From the NCBI GenBank assembly GCA_946482285.1, contig CAMLQK010000001.1, forward strand, positions 1 to 64,000: 64,000 bases of DNA. Reading direction: 5' to 3'. The stretch's first letter is position 1. Every line of letters starts with the position of its first letter. The notes below the pieces were generated by a model that ran no database searches, was not told the DNA's origin, and was given only the letters and a program-made list of their open reading frames with translations. This DNA is from an uncultured Candidatus Saccharibacteria bacterium. GTDB taxonomy: Bacteria; Patescibacteria; Saccharimonadia; Saccharimonadales; UBA4665. Positions 51,646 through 60,488 of the stretch are shown here, piece after piece. The translations under genes and the position numbers were made by a program.

Positions 51646-53355
51646 CTATTGGTTCAGATAGGTGTTAATCTGGCGAGCAATGTCCGCAATTGCCCCCCAT
51701 GAGCTACCACTTGTCATGATAGATAGGGCGTATGGCCCTTTTGAGCCGTAAACGATTCCTGCGTCATGTAAGTAGCTGTCTATAAAGCCGACTTTATTAG
51801 CCACACTCACCCCTACGCCGGCGGGAATACCCGAACGATAGATTTGGCGGCGCATTGCGCCCAGCAAACGGTTCTGATGGTCGGCGTTTACTAGCGAGCC
51901 GCCCTGTAGCTTCTGCATGAATAACGACAGATCATTAGCAGTGGTAAGGAGTGTTGGGCTCATTTCTGTCGAGCCTAGCCCCAGGCCCCGCATCTGGTTT
52001 TCTATATTTTGCCAGCCGATTCTGTCGCCAAACGCTTTAGCACAAGGATTGTCCGACCGCACAATCATGGCGTCAAAACATTCAGCTGCACTCTTGCCAT
52101 TAATAGAAGTTCCCCAATCCATGCGACCTGCGTCAATTTCCTTGAATACAGAATATGCGACATATAATTTGTACGTACTGGCAGCAGTGAACTGCTTGCC
52201 GCCGTTAACGTTGCCTTTTCGGTTATTGCCACCTATCTCGATAACCGATATACCGTAACCTCTAGCGCCAAGGTCATTCAAAAGCGCCATCAGGCCAGCG
52301 TCAGTATTACTATACGAGCGGGTATACGTGATTTTTGGTGCGAGAGCTACAATTGGCACGGTCAGAGTTGCCTGCTTGCCAACATGCAAAGCGTCGCTAA
52401 TCATAGCTATTGTTTTGTCGATATCCACACCCGCTCCCGGCTGTCCGTTTGTGCGGCTTACCTCGATACCATCAACCAACTGCACCTTAGTAACACCCGG
52501 TGCTTTGTAGACCTTTTTTTGTATGCTATCCAGATATTTTTGGACGACGTCTTTCTTGAGCGCTAGTTTTAGCGACTTTGTTTCGGCGTTTTCCTCAAAA
52601 TCAATCCACGATGCAATAGTCGCCTTATCAACAGCTACTTTTTCGCTATTCACAGCTAATGTCAGCGAGGTATTCACGGCCTTCTGAGCGTCCTTGAGCA
52701 CCGCCTTGACCTCTTCGTCGGTACGCTCGGCATCTGTGCGCTGTGGCGTCAGAGAAACCTCTGTTGACGGGCTAAAATCCGCCCGTTTAATAGCCGCAAT
52801 AACATTCTCTTTAGCGTATATTTTACTCTTTTTTGCGGGTTCCAATGTCAGCGAAGTGCCGTCAATCTTAACCGAAGCATTTACTGCCGGGACATAGCCT
52901 TCTTTGCTAACTTCTTGCGCAAAATACGCCAAACGTTCATCATCAACGCTGAACTGCATTGGCACTTCACGGTTCATGACTGCGATAAACGAAAATGGCA
53001 ATAGCCGCTGCCAGGCCGGATAGTCGGCCGCTTGCCTGACCGTTTTGCCAGTCTCGATAGTAACCCCCACTTCGTCGAGCGTTTTTACAAACTTCGTGTC
53101 TTGGGTCTTAACTGTTATACGAGCGTTTTTATATGTCTTATCTAAAGCGCTGCGGGCATCACCTTCTGTTTTAGTGCCAACACTTTGGCCTTCAATAGAT
53201 ACAAACGGCAGCAACTTGCCGGATGGGTACATAAGCTGCAGAAAAATAACAGCCACTACCGCAATACCACAACCAATTGCTGACTTGCGGATTATCCTGT
53301 TATGTCGCTGTGCCCAAGCAACAAACCGGCCACGCACGCTACTGTACCTTTGCAT
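51646..53355 (-). CDS. Membrane-anchored beta-lactamase-fold serine hydrolase with VanW/YoaR-like repeats
   Basis: The 569 residues comprise one membrane helix (about 24-44), a long region with two YoaR/VanW-type putative peptidoglycan-binding units (about 75-330), and a class A beta-lactamase-like domain. The domain has the serine nucleophile in ASTYKLYV (about residue 392), SDN (IVRSDNPCAK, about 433) and a KTG-like NKVG (about 519). It probably acts on cell-wall peptidoglycan rather than antibiotics, by inference. A GAGGGGTGG precedes the ATG. Confidence 0.87.
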   Translation of the reverse strand: MQRYSSVRGRFVAWAQRHNRIIRKSAIGCGIAVVAVIFLQLMYPSGKLLPFVSIEGQSVGTKTEGDARSALDKTYKNARITVKTQDTKFVKTLDEVGVTIETGKTVRQAADYPAWQRLLPFSFIAVMNREVPMQFSVDDERLAYFAQEVSKEGYVPAVNASVKIDGTSLTLEPAKKSKIYAKENVIAAIKRADFSPSTEVSLTPQRTDAERTDEEVKAVLKDAQKAVNTSLTLAVNSEKVAVDKATIASWIDFEENAETKSLKLALKKDVVQKYLDSIQKKVYKAPGVTKVQLVDGIEVSRTNGQPGAGVDIDKTIAMISDALHVGKQATLTVPIVALAPKITYTRSYSNTDAGLMALLNDLGARGYGISVIEIGGNNRKGNVNGGKQFTAASTYKLYVAYSVFKEIDAGRMDWGTSINGKSAAECFDAMIVRSDNPCAKAFGDRIGWQNIENQMRGLGLGSTEMSPTLLTTANDLSLFMQKLQGGSLVNADHQNRLLGAMRRQIYRSGIPAGVGVSVANKVGFIDSYLHDAGIVYGSKGPYALSIMTSGSSWGAIADIARQINTYLNQ

Positions 53356-53428
53356 CCACCCCTCACGAATAAAATTACGCCCTATTTAGCTTTTAGTATA
53401 CACAAAAAGTCTCGACAAAGGCAGCTCT

Positions 53429-53992
53429 TTACTTAGCCCGCTCCAAATACTCCCCAGTACGGGTGTCTACTTTGATAATGTCGCCTTGCTTGATAAAAGC
53501 AGGGACTTTTACCGTGATACCGGTTTCAAGTGTCGCGTCCTTGAGCACCGAACTTGTGGTGTCGCCTTTTACCACATTTTCGGTATAGGTAACTGCGAGC
53601 GGCACGTTCTTGGCCAATTCAACATTGATTGGCGTTTCATTAAAGAACTGTAGCTGCAAGCGGTCACCCTCCTTTAGGTAACCAGCGCCATCACCAACCA
53701 AATCAGCAGATACCTCAAATTGCTCGAATGTATCTTCGTTCATAAAGTAGAAGGTGTTGTCGTCACGGTATAAGTACTGGACATTCTGGTTAGACACGTC
53801 TGCACTATCAAGTTGTTCGTTACCCTTATAAGTCTTTTCCAGCACTTTGCCATCGATCAAACTTTTAATACGGACATTCACAATAGAACCACCGCGGCCC
53901 ATCACCTTCTGGTTGTAATCGGTCACGCGATATGGCACACCGTCAATCTGGAATAATGTGCCTTTTTTGAGGTCAGTAATGCTTAGTGCCAT
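53429..53992 (-). CDS. efp: Elongation factor P
   Basis: EF-P (187 residues) relieves ribosome stalling at polyproline. It has a KOW-like domain and two OB folds, ending in the conserved VKVPAFIKQGDIIKVDTRTG. At the tip of the modified loop, where E. coli has K34, the sequence NQKVMGRGGSI puts an arginine with a flanking glycine and one extra residue. Proline-rich proteins at 5-8.5 kb are likely clients. AGGAGACAATT precedes the ATG. Confidence 0.95.
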   Translation of the reverse strand: MALSITDLKKGTLFQIDGVPYRVTDYNQKVMGRGGSIVNVRIKSLIDGKVLEKTYKGNEQLDSADVSNQNVQYLYRDDNTFYFMNEDTFEQFEVSADLVGDGAGYLKEGDRLQLQFFNETPINVELAKNVPLAVTYTENVVKGDTTSSVLKDATLETGITVKVPAFIKQGDIIKVDTRTGEYLERAK

Positions 53993-54001
53993 AATTGTCT
54001 C

Positions 54002-54334
54002 CTATTGTAATTGTTCTTTTATGTGCTGGATCTGAGCCGAAATGTGCGCAGTGTCGATAGCGCCAAACAAATTGTGTTCGCTTGCCTGCAGTAAGCTGTG
54101 TTCGACAGCATCAAGGGTTTTGCGTGCGATAACAGCATAACGCTGCTGTTCATTACGAGTATCGGCATACTCGTAATCCCGGACGTCCAAACGGGCGTCT
54201 GTTAGCTGACGCTTAATGAGCGCAAGGACCTTACGCTCATCGGGCATCAGGGCATCAATATCAAACGCTGATATGATGCCACCCACATGAGTATCGAGAG
54301 CTTTTGCCCGTTCAAATACTGATGTGTATCCCAT
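54002..54334 (-). CDS. Hypothetical helical protein between efp and rpsR
   Basis: This 110-residue, all-helical, soluble protein has charged residues and a conserved-looking centre (DERKVLALIKRQLTDARLDVRDYEYA). No family is recognised. It sits in the rpsF-ssb-rpsR-efp run where many bacteria have rplI (L9), but it does not resemble L9. It is 9 nt from efp and cotranscribed. Confidence 0.7.
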   Translation of the reverse strand: MGYTSVFERAKALDTHVGGIISAFDIDALMPDERKVLALIKRQLTDARLDVRDYEYADTRNEQQRYAVIARKTLDAVEHSLLQASEHNLFGAIDTAHISAQIQHIKEQLQ

Positions 54335-54344
54335 GGATTACCCC

Positions 54345-54548
54345 TTAGTTGTTTGCAACAAACGGCAACAAAGCAATGTTGCGGGCACGCTTGATAGCAG
54401 TGCTCAAACGGCGCTGCTGGCTTTCGGTAAGACCGGTTTTTTTGCGAGTTTCGATCTGGCCGTATACGTTTACATAGCGCTGCAAGGTCTTAAAGTCCTT
54501 GTAGTCGAAGTAAGGTACGTCTGTTTTGTGCTTAAAAATCTTTGCCAT
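54345..54548 (-). CDS. rpsR: 30S ribosomal protein S18
   Basis: S18 is a 67-residue 30S platform protein that pairs with S6. TDVPYFDYKDFKTLQRYVN and GLTESQQRRLSTAIKRARN...ALLPF are diagnostic. It lacks the N-terminal basic extension of many homologues. It is in the same operon as ssb and rpsF. Confidence 0.96.
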   Translation of the reverse strand: MAKIFKHKTDVPYFDYKDFKTLQRYVNVYGQIETRKKTGLTESQQRRLSTAIKRARNIALLPFVANN

Positions 54549-54574
54549 TAGTAGTTTCTCCTAGCTTGTAGGGG

Positions 54575-55045
54575 TTAGAAAGGAATATCGTCGAGGTTTA
54601 CTGGCTCGTCACCAATATCTTCGATTACCACGTCGTCTTTTTTACCGGAACCATTGGATGCGCCATTGTTGCCACCGCCAAATGATCCGCCCTGGGAGCC
54701 TTCACCGCCTTCACCGCGGCCATCCAAGAAGGTTACATCGTTCGCAAGAACTTCCACCTTGGTGCGCTTTTGACCGTCTTGCTCCCAAGAACGGCTTTGC
54801 AAACGACCCTGCACAAGAGCGCGACGACCCTTTGTCATGTACTGTGCAACGCGTTCGGCAAGCGGACCCCAAGCTGAAACATCAATGTAGTCAGTTGCCT
54901 CTACCCATTCACCAGATTGGTCTTTGTACGACCGGTTAAGGGCAAGGCTAAAGCTTACGACGCTTTGGCCACTTGGTGTTTGGCGCAATTCTGGATCGCG
55001 CGTTAAGTTTCCCATTAAAACGACTTGGTTGACACTTCGTGCCAT
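54575..55045 (-). CDS. ssb: Single-stranded DNA-binding protein
   Basis: SSB (156 residues) has an OB fold (MARSVNQVVLMGNLTRDPELR, DYIDVSAWGPLAERV, YMTKGRRALVQGRLQSRSW) followed by a Gly/Asn-rich linker and the acidic tip NLDDIPF that recruits repair and replication partners. GGAGGGAATAACT precedes the ATG. It lies between rpsF and rpsR, the common bacterial order. Confidence 0.97.
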   Translation of the reverse strand: MARSVNQVVLMGNLTRDPELRQTPSGQSVVSFSLALNRSYKDQSGEWVEATDYIDVSAWGPLAERVAQYMTKGRRALVQGRLQSRSWEQDGQKRTKVEVLANDVTFLDGRGEGGEGSQGGSFGGGNNGASNGSGKKDDVVIEDIGDEPVNLDDIPF

Positions 55046-55146
55046 AGTTATTCCCTCCGAGGGCTCTACGGTTTCCCGCTGTCCGCCACATCTATCGGAC
55101 TAGCCCTGCTGTTTTCCCTAAAATTAATGTATGTGTTTAGTATAGC

Positions 55147-55527
55147 TTATTCAGCTGGTTTTTCAGCATCATCGGTAGATTCACCGCGTGCTGCAGCCTT
55201 AGCGGCTTTTTCTGCCTTCAACGCCTCTGCCTTGGCAATAGCCTTGAGGTCTGGACGGGTAATCATGAAACGGATTACTTCATCGGTAATATTAAGCACA
55301 GACTCGACCTTGCGGACAGCTTCTGCAGGAAAGTCTACAGTGTAGAAAACATACACGGCGTGCTCGTTCTTTTTGATTGGGTATGCCAGTTTGCGCTTGC
55401 CCCAATTATCAGTATTTTTGATTTCACCACCGTTGTCGGTAAAGATTTTCTCTACGCGGCTGGTAGCTTTTTCCAGATCAATTTCAAGATCTGGGTGGTA
55501 CAATACAGCAACTTCGTACTGATTCAT
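55147..55527 (-). CDS. rpsF: 30S ribosomal protein S6
   Basis: S6 (126 residues) has the ferredoxin-like fold (NQYEVAVLYHPDLEIDLEK, then WGKRKLAYPIKKNEHAVYVFY) and an Ala/Lys/Glu-rich C-terminal tail. It binds 16S rRNA with S18. It is the first gene of the rpsF-ssb-rpsR run. AAGGAGT precedes the ATG. Its leader of about 70 nt can form a hairpin (GCTCACG with CGTGGGC) that might be an S6-S18 feedback site, unproven. Confidence 0.96.
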   Translation of the reverse strand: MNQYEVAVLYHPDLEIDLEKATSRVEKIFTDNGGEIKNTDNWGKRKLAYPIKKNEHAVYVFYTVDFPAEAVRKVESVLNITDEVIRFMITRPDLKAIAKAEALKAEKAAKAAARGESTDDAEKPAE

Positions 55528-55644
55528 CCCGTACTCCTTTGGATTAATAGCCCACGCGCACTCTCTGTAGCCGTGAGCTGAGTTAATAACAGAGGTAATT
55601 ATACGCTATTACCATGCAAAATGCAAACCCGCCACATAGGCAGA

Positions 55645-56376
55645 CTATACAAGTGGCCGGTGCACCAGCTGGTTTGTACAGCGCCGTGCATATTCATGGT
55701 TTACCGCCCGGACCTTTTTCTTGTACTGGTGCATGTCGGTTATCGAACTTAGCATCTCAACACCTAAGGCTTGTAGCAACGTCGCCTGGTCTAGATTATC
55801 CACCGGAAACTCCTGCATGTTACCCCGGACATACCCCTCTTGAAACACCTCTATGCCCCGTTTCGAGCTCCGAAATAGATATGTCCAGTCCTCTTCGTGA
55901 TGCAACCGCGATCGAGCTTCGTACACAACCGGCGTATTGTCACGGTACAGCACACGAGTCCATAGTGAAGGCTGCCAACCACCTGGGCGAGCCGTAAAAT
56001 GTACTACATGCGCAGCCTCCATTACCACCGGAGGCTGACCTCCGCCCGGGTACACAATATCCCCCCTACCCCATACACGACGTGGCATATTGTGGCTTTG
56101 GAACTCCGACACAATCGTTTTGAAGAACATGTTGGGGTCGCGCATTATTTCGCTACTGTTTTTTATGCGAAATGTGCGCAATAACTCCTCGCGCTGGTGA
56201 CGGAGGTGCTGAATATAAGGGGCTTGGAGGTCAGAGAGGTCTATAGGTTCTGTTGGGTCAGATAGGAAGGAATGGAGTACATCTTCACGGTGGCTTAAAA
56301 TTGTTTGTATTTCGTGTCCGAAGACTTCTTCGGCAGAGCTAAAAGCACTGGGGCTTTCACCTGCATAAGCAACCAT
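55645..56376 (-). CDS. Hypothetical protein
   Basis: This 243-residue soluble protein of unknown family has a helical N-terminal half (EEVFGHEIQTILSHREDVLH) and a beta-rich C-terminal half with many aromatic and basic residues (VVHFTARPGGWQPSLWTRVL). GAAAGG lies 7 nt before the ATG. It is monocistronic, next to the PP2C gene. Its VVHFTARPGGW faintly recalls THFSGKP...HAGW in the orphan at 59.8 kb, but this is weak. Confidence 0.6.
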   Translation of the reverse strand: MVAYAGESPSAFSSAEEVFGHEIQTILSHREDVLHSFLSDPTEPIDLSDLQAPYIQHLRHQREELLRTFRIKNSSEIMRDPNMFFKTIVSEFQSHNMPRRVWGRGDIVYPGGGQPPVVMEAAHVVHFTARPGGWQPSLWTRVLYRDNTPVVYEARSRLHHEEDWTYLFRSSKRGIEVFQEGYVRGNMQEFPVDNLDQATLLQALGVEMLSSITDMHQYKKKVRAVNHEYARRCTNQLVHRPLV

Positions 56377-56484
56377 TGCAAACCTTTCGTACGTAACATA
56401 GTACTTATGGTTTTACGCTTATTGTTATTAGATTTCAAGAATTTTTAATGTCATTCTTGGGCAAATATTAATAATTCGCCTGGC

Positions 56485-59400
56485 CTAACGAATATTGAGC
56501 TCTTTAATAATTGGGCGACCATTGGCGTCAGTGCCAATCTTTACACTACTGCCTTGATGAAAATTAGCAGCGTCATCCCATGATTTTCCCTGCAACTGCA
56601 ATGCCTGGCCAGCTAGGTCGTATACAACAGCATCAGTTGGGTGCAAGCCCTCGGCTTCCATGCCTTTTTCAATACCGTTCCACAGCGTTGTGCCGCTATG
56701 CGACAAGACAATAGTATGGGTGCCGTCGTCATTAGCAATCACGCGATAGCCGTCTTCGGTGCGCTCAGTACTACCAGGGATTTCCGGGGTAGTCGGCTGG
56801 CGGCGTTCTGGCGGTGTGACGGGCGGATTTATATCCTCTTCTGGGGTTTCGCTGGGCGACGGGCGTGCTTCGGACGGTGAAGTTTCTGGGCTCTGGCTTT
56901 CTTCGGGGCTCTGCGAAGCCTCGGGTGTGGCCGACGCCTCTGGGGTTGCCTCTTGCGTTGCACTAGGGCCAGGCGTGGCCGACGCCGATGCAGCTGGGCG
57001 TTCCGGAGCCTCTTCTGAGCCATTTATATGCTTATTGGCCACCATCCCTACAAGTGCCACATCAGTGAGGGCTATTACACCAGTCAAAAGGACTGCGCCT
57101 TTGCGCAACGCAACTTTGCGATTACGATTTGGTGCGTCCTGGGGAATATTTTCGCCGGTCAGGAAGTCGCCGAGGCGGCGCAGACGGGCGTTAGACCGGT
57201 CGCGTGGCGAAACAGACGGTATTGGAGCCGGGGCAGTCCGGCGGTGCCGGCCATGGCTGTCACGCTCAGCGCGTATAGCGTCGGCATCAGCCTCTATTTG
57301 GGCACGACGGGCATTCCAGCGCCGCTTAATACGAGCCATAATCGACCTGTCTGGAATAAGTGTGTCGCCTGCCTCTGGGCGCAAGCCCGTAGTGCGTGCC
57401 GTGTTGGCGAACGAGTCAACGCGCGCATGGCTTCCTTGAGTATCCCCTGGATTTACAATAATTTGTTCACCAGTGGAGCTAGTGACTACTTCTGTGCCAA
57501 TTTCGTCGAGCGGTGTGCGGACCTCTGCGCCAAAAATATTAAAACCATCTTCAACCTGCGGGCGATGTCGCTCTGGTCGCGGGCCAGCAGACATTTGCGG
57601 TACACGGGCAGCGTTAGCAGGATCAAAGCCGCTAGGTTGTGCGCCTTCAGCGGTGCCGTTTTGGCCGGACGGCGTGCCTACTTGGGTGTTGGCGGCAGAC
57701 CCCTGCGTTGGCGGCACTGGTATGGTACCTGTTGTGGTCGCAGTTGCGCCCGCAGGTTGTTGGGCAGTTCCATCTGCCTCACCCTGGCCTTGTTGCTCGC
57801 CGCTGTCAGCTTGCAAAACATTTTTGGTCTGGATATGTTGGATAACTACCGTACGGTCATCGTCTTTAGTTGCAGCACGGATAATAGCAGTAGCAAGATC
57901 GGTCGGATCAAGGTCTTTATTCTGGTCAATAACTTCTTTCAGGCGTCCATTAAGATACATTTTGTCTTCGGGAAAGTCGCCGAGAATACCGTCGCTGCAA
58001 TAAATAACTAAAGCGTCATCCGGCAGTTCTATCGTGTCGATAACATCTACATCACGGTTCAGCTCAGTAAGTTCTCCGAACCAGTTGTGGATCTGGTTTT
58101 CAGGGTAATACTCTCCGTTCAACTCCCCGGATTGTTCTTTGGTGATCTGTTCTAGCTCACCCGTGGCCTTGTTATAAACAAGCAGCCCGCTATCGCCACT
58201 ATTCACATATACAAGATTTGTTTTGCCATCTAGCTCAAAGGGCACGCCACCAACAAAAGTCGCGCTACCGCCGTCCCTTTTGCCATTCTGGCCTACGTGA
58301 TCAGCTTTTTCGGCAGCCGCAGCACGAACTTCATGGACAACGTCCTGCATGACTCTTTTAGCTTCATCGGCGGACTCAACTGGGCCATACGCCATGTGCA
58401 TCTTCCAGCGTTCCTTGAACCTCTCGCCGGCAACCTCAGCAACTTCTCGTGCTTTAGGACCCGAACCACCAGCGCCATCAGCCACACCAGCAGCAAGGGT
58501 TTCGTTATCAACGAAACCTTCGTCTTGGTTAGAAAATGGTGCCGGTTCTCCTGTCTTAGGGTCTCGGTACGCTTCGTTCTTGCGGCCACGTTTAGTAGCG
58601 CCACCGACTTCGACTGTAGCCCATGCCGTTTCTACCGTCTCGGCAGACTGGCGAAATGTATGTCGAGGGGACTCATTCTTGTAGTCCATCCCTGGCAAAA
58701 TCTTAATGTCTTGTGACCTATTCATGTCCATGGCCGGGCGCATGTCTATCTGCTGGGTTTCATCATTGCCCGCTGGCGATGGTGTTGTTTCCGGCTGAGC
58801 ACCGCTAGCCTGCTCTTGGTCAATATCAACTAAAAAGTCACCTAACGGAGGGCTATCTTCAGCAGACACAGTATCCGGCTGTTCGTCAGCTTCATTCCCA
58901 TCCCACCAATCATCAAGTTCAGCCTTTTGGGCTTGGGTTAACTCTTCATCAGGAGCTTCAGCCTCGGGCTGTTGCGGAGTGGGCGGCGTTGGAGCAGGGT
59001 TTTCGGAAGTTTGCGCCGACCTGGTGAATTCTGGCAGCAAGCTGCCCAAGTTAGCTGGGTTGGTGCCTACCCCCGACGGCAAGGCATGTTGTGGCTGGTC
59101 AACTATACCATGGCGAACCGTACTAACATGTATTGTTGTTGTTTTGGGTTCAGGTGCTTCTATAATTTTTGGTGGTGGCGCAGCTTCTACCTCCGGTTCG
59201 GTGTCAGATGCTGGAGCCTGCTGCTGTTCGGGTTCATCACCTGATGATGTAAGCTGCTCCTGTAGGGCAACTGCGTCGTCAACGGTCACATTGCTCCTGC
59301 CGGCTTCATCGCCTTTGGCAGTGACCTTATATGGGTTTGGCTCTGTCGATATCTTTTTTGCTACGACCTCTCTAGCCTGGGCCATGGTCGACGCGTAATC

Positions 59401-59673
59401 TCCGCTTGTATCAATGTCAGCCATCCCTGTACGTGCTGATTCGAGCTCGTGCTGTCGCTGTGCCTGGACCAAGTCGGCTTCCTTTTGGGCTAGCAAGCGG
59501 TCGTGGTCTTCCCTGTTTTGCCCAAAATAATCGTCGACATTTATACGATTGTCGGCTTCAAAGTCATCAAATTCGGCAGCACCACCAAAGTCACGGTACA
59601 AAGCCGGGTTAAAAGCAGATGCATCTCGTTCTTCTGGGGTAAGTGGTGTATTTTGTTTTGGGTTTTCACTCAT
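56485..59673 (-). CDS. Large membrane protein with PP2C-type phosphatase domain
   Basis: The 1062 residues comprise a disordered acidic N-terminus (1-340) and a PP2C Ser/Thr phosphatase domain (about 350-615). The domain shows NQDEGF, AAGVADGAGGSG, YVNSGDSGLLVY, YCSDGILGDF and the final DDDRTVVI, so the metal-binding aspartates are present. A disordered linker, one membrane helix (about 858-882), a Pro/Ser/Glu stalk and a short outer domain follow. Inference: a cytosolic phosphatase coupled to an outside sensor. No partner kinase is in the window. The organisation is unusual. Confidence 0.82.
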   Translation of the reverse strand: MSENPKQNTPLTPEERDASAFNPALYRDFGGAAEFDDFEADNRINVDDYFGQNREDHDRLLAQKEADLVQAQRQHELESARTGMADIDTSGDYASTMAQAREVVAKKISTEPNPYKVTAKGDEAGRSNVTVDDAVALQEQLTSSGDEPEQQQAPASDTEPEVEAAPPPKIIEAPEPKTTTIHVSTVRHGIVDQPQHALPSGVGTNPANLGSLLPEFTRSAQTSENPAPTPPTPQQPEAEAPDEELTQAQKAELDDWWDGNEADEQPDTVSAEDSPPLGDFLVDIDQEQASGAQPETTPSPAGNDETQQIDMRPAMDMNRSQDIKILPGMDYKNESPRHTFRQSAETVETAWATVEVGGATKRGRKNEAYRDPKTGEPAPFSNQDEGFVDNETLAAGVADGAGGSGPKAREVAEVAGERFKERWKMHMAYGPVESADEAKRVMQDVVHEVRAAAAEKADHVGQNGKRDGGSATFVGGVPFELDGKTNLVYVNSGDSGLLVYNKATGELEQITKEQSGELNGEYYPENQIHNWFGELTELNRDVDVIDTIELPDDALVIYCSDGILGDFPEDKMYLNGRLKEVIDQNKDLDPTDLATAIIRAATKDDDRTVVIQHIQTKNVLQADSGEQQGQGEADGTAQQPAGATATTTGTIPVPPTQGSAANTQVGTPSGQNGTAEGAQPSGFDPANAARVPQMSAGPRPERHRPQVEDGFNIFGAEVRTPLDEIGTEVVTSSTGEQIIVNPGDTQGSHARVDSFANTARTTGLRPEAGDTLIPDRSIMARIKRRWNARRAQIEADADAIRAERDSHGRHRRTAPAPIPSVSPRDRSNARLRRLGDFLTGENIPQDAPNRNRKVALRKGAVLLTGVIALTDVALVGMVANKHINGSEEAPERPAASASATPGPSATQEATPEASATPEASQSPEESQSPETSPSEARPSPSETPEEDINPPVTPPERRQPTTPEIPGSTERTEDGYRVIANDDGTHTIVLSHSGTTLWNGIEKGMEAEGLHPTDAVVYDLAGQALQLQGKSWDDAANFHQGSSVKIGTDANGRPIIKELNIR

Positions 59674-59788
59674 TAATAATGAGCTCGTTTATACTGAATT
59701 TATTATATCACTAATGTAAAGAAATTACATTCTGGCAGGTTTTAGTGCTCTTAAATTGGTCGCCCTGGACCTTGGCGCCGATTGCAAG

Positions 59789-60377
59789 CTATGCGTATTC
59801 CGGAAATACAACCGGGCTAGCAATACGGATAGCGCGCTGGTCGTCTGCGGCAAGCGCCGCTGGATCTAGGTCTATCAGTTCGCGGCATGCCCCGGCAATA
59901 TCCAGCGCCAGCGCGTCCATATATTCATCGTAGGTTAGCGCTGAGCTGCTAGCTTCATCTGACAGCAACTCTACCTTGCCCGGGTGCCACCCGGCATGTT
60001 GACGACGGATAGTAATCTCGCCGCTGGGTTTGCCTGAAAAATGTGTCACCACATCAGGATGACCGCCCAGGCTAGTGCTGATGCTAGTGCTCTGGTCTGC
60101 GCTTTGCGCAAAAACAATTGGATCCAGATAGCCGCCGTAGTGTTCCTTGGCGTACCGGGCAATAACAACCTGGGCACCATACTCCGAAGAAGGCACAACA
60201 CGGTCGGGTAGTGCATCTCCGATTTCATTCACTACTGTCCACAGGAATTCGCCGTTTTTAACGGTTGAAAGGTCGGTTTCCAAGCCCAAGATCTTACCCA
60301 GTTCTGCCCGCGGCGACCAATCTGGCGTCAATGCCTCCTTCCGTTTTTTGCATAACAAGTGTTTCTAGTGATGTCAT
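59789..60377 (-). CDS. Hypothetical protein with apparent frameshift at an A6 run
   Basis: The main ORF (from about 60358 to 59789, up to 189 residues) has only a poor TTG start. A much better start, ATG 60377 after GGGGGAG, opens another frame (MTSLETLVMQKT) that stops after 27 codons. Removing one A from the A6 run at 60344-60349 joins the two frames into one protein (MTSLETLVMQKRKEAL...). Either the sequence has an indel, the gene is phase-variable or slippage-dependent, or it is decaying. The protein family is unknown. Confidence 0.55.
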
Positions 60378-60488
60378 AGTTGCTCCCCCTTACCATATTA
60401 GATTTACACATGTTATACACATACAGCAAGCAATTAACATAAAATACACCACGCCGTCCGTTGGTGGTGTATTTTATGGTTTACAAGA

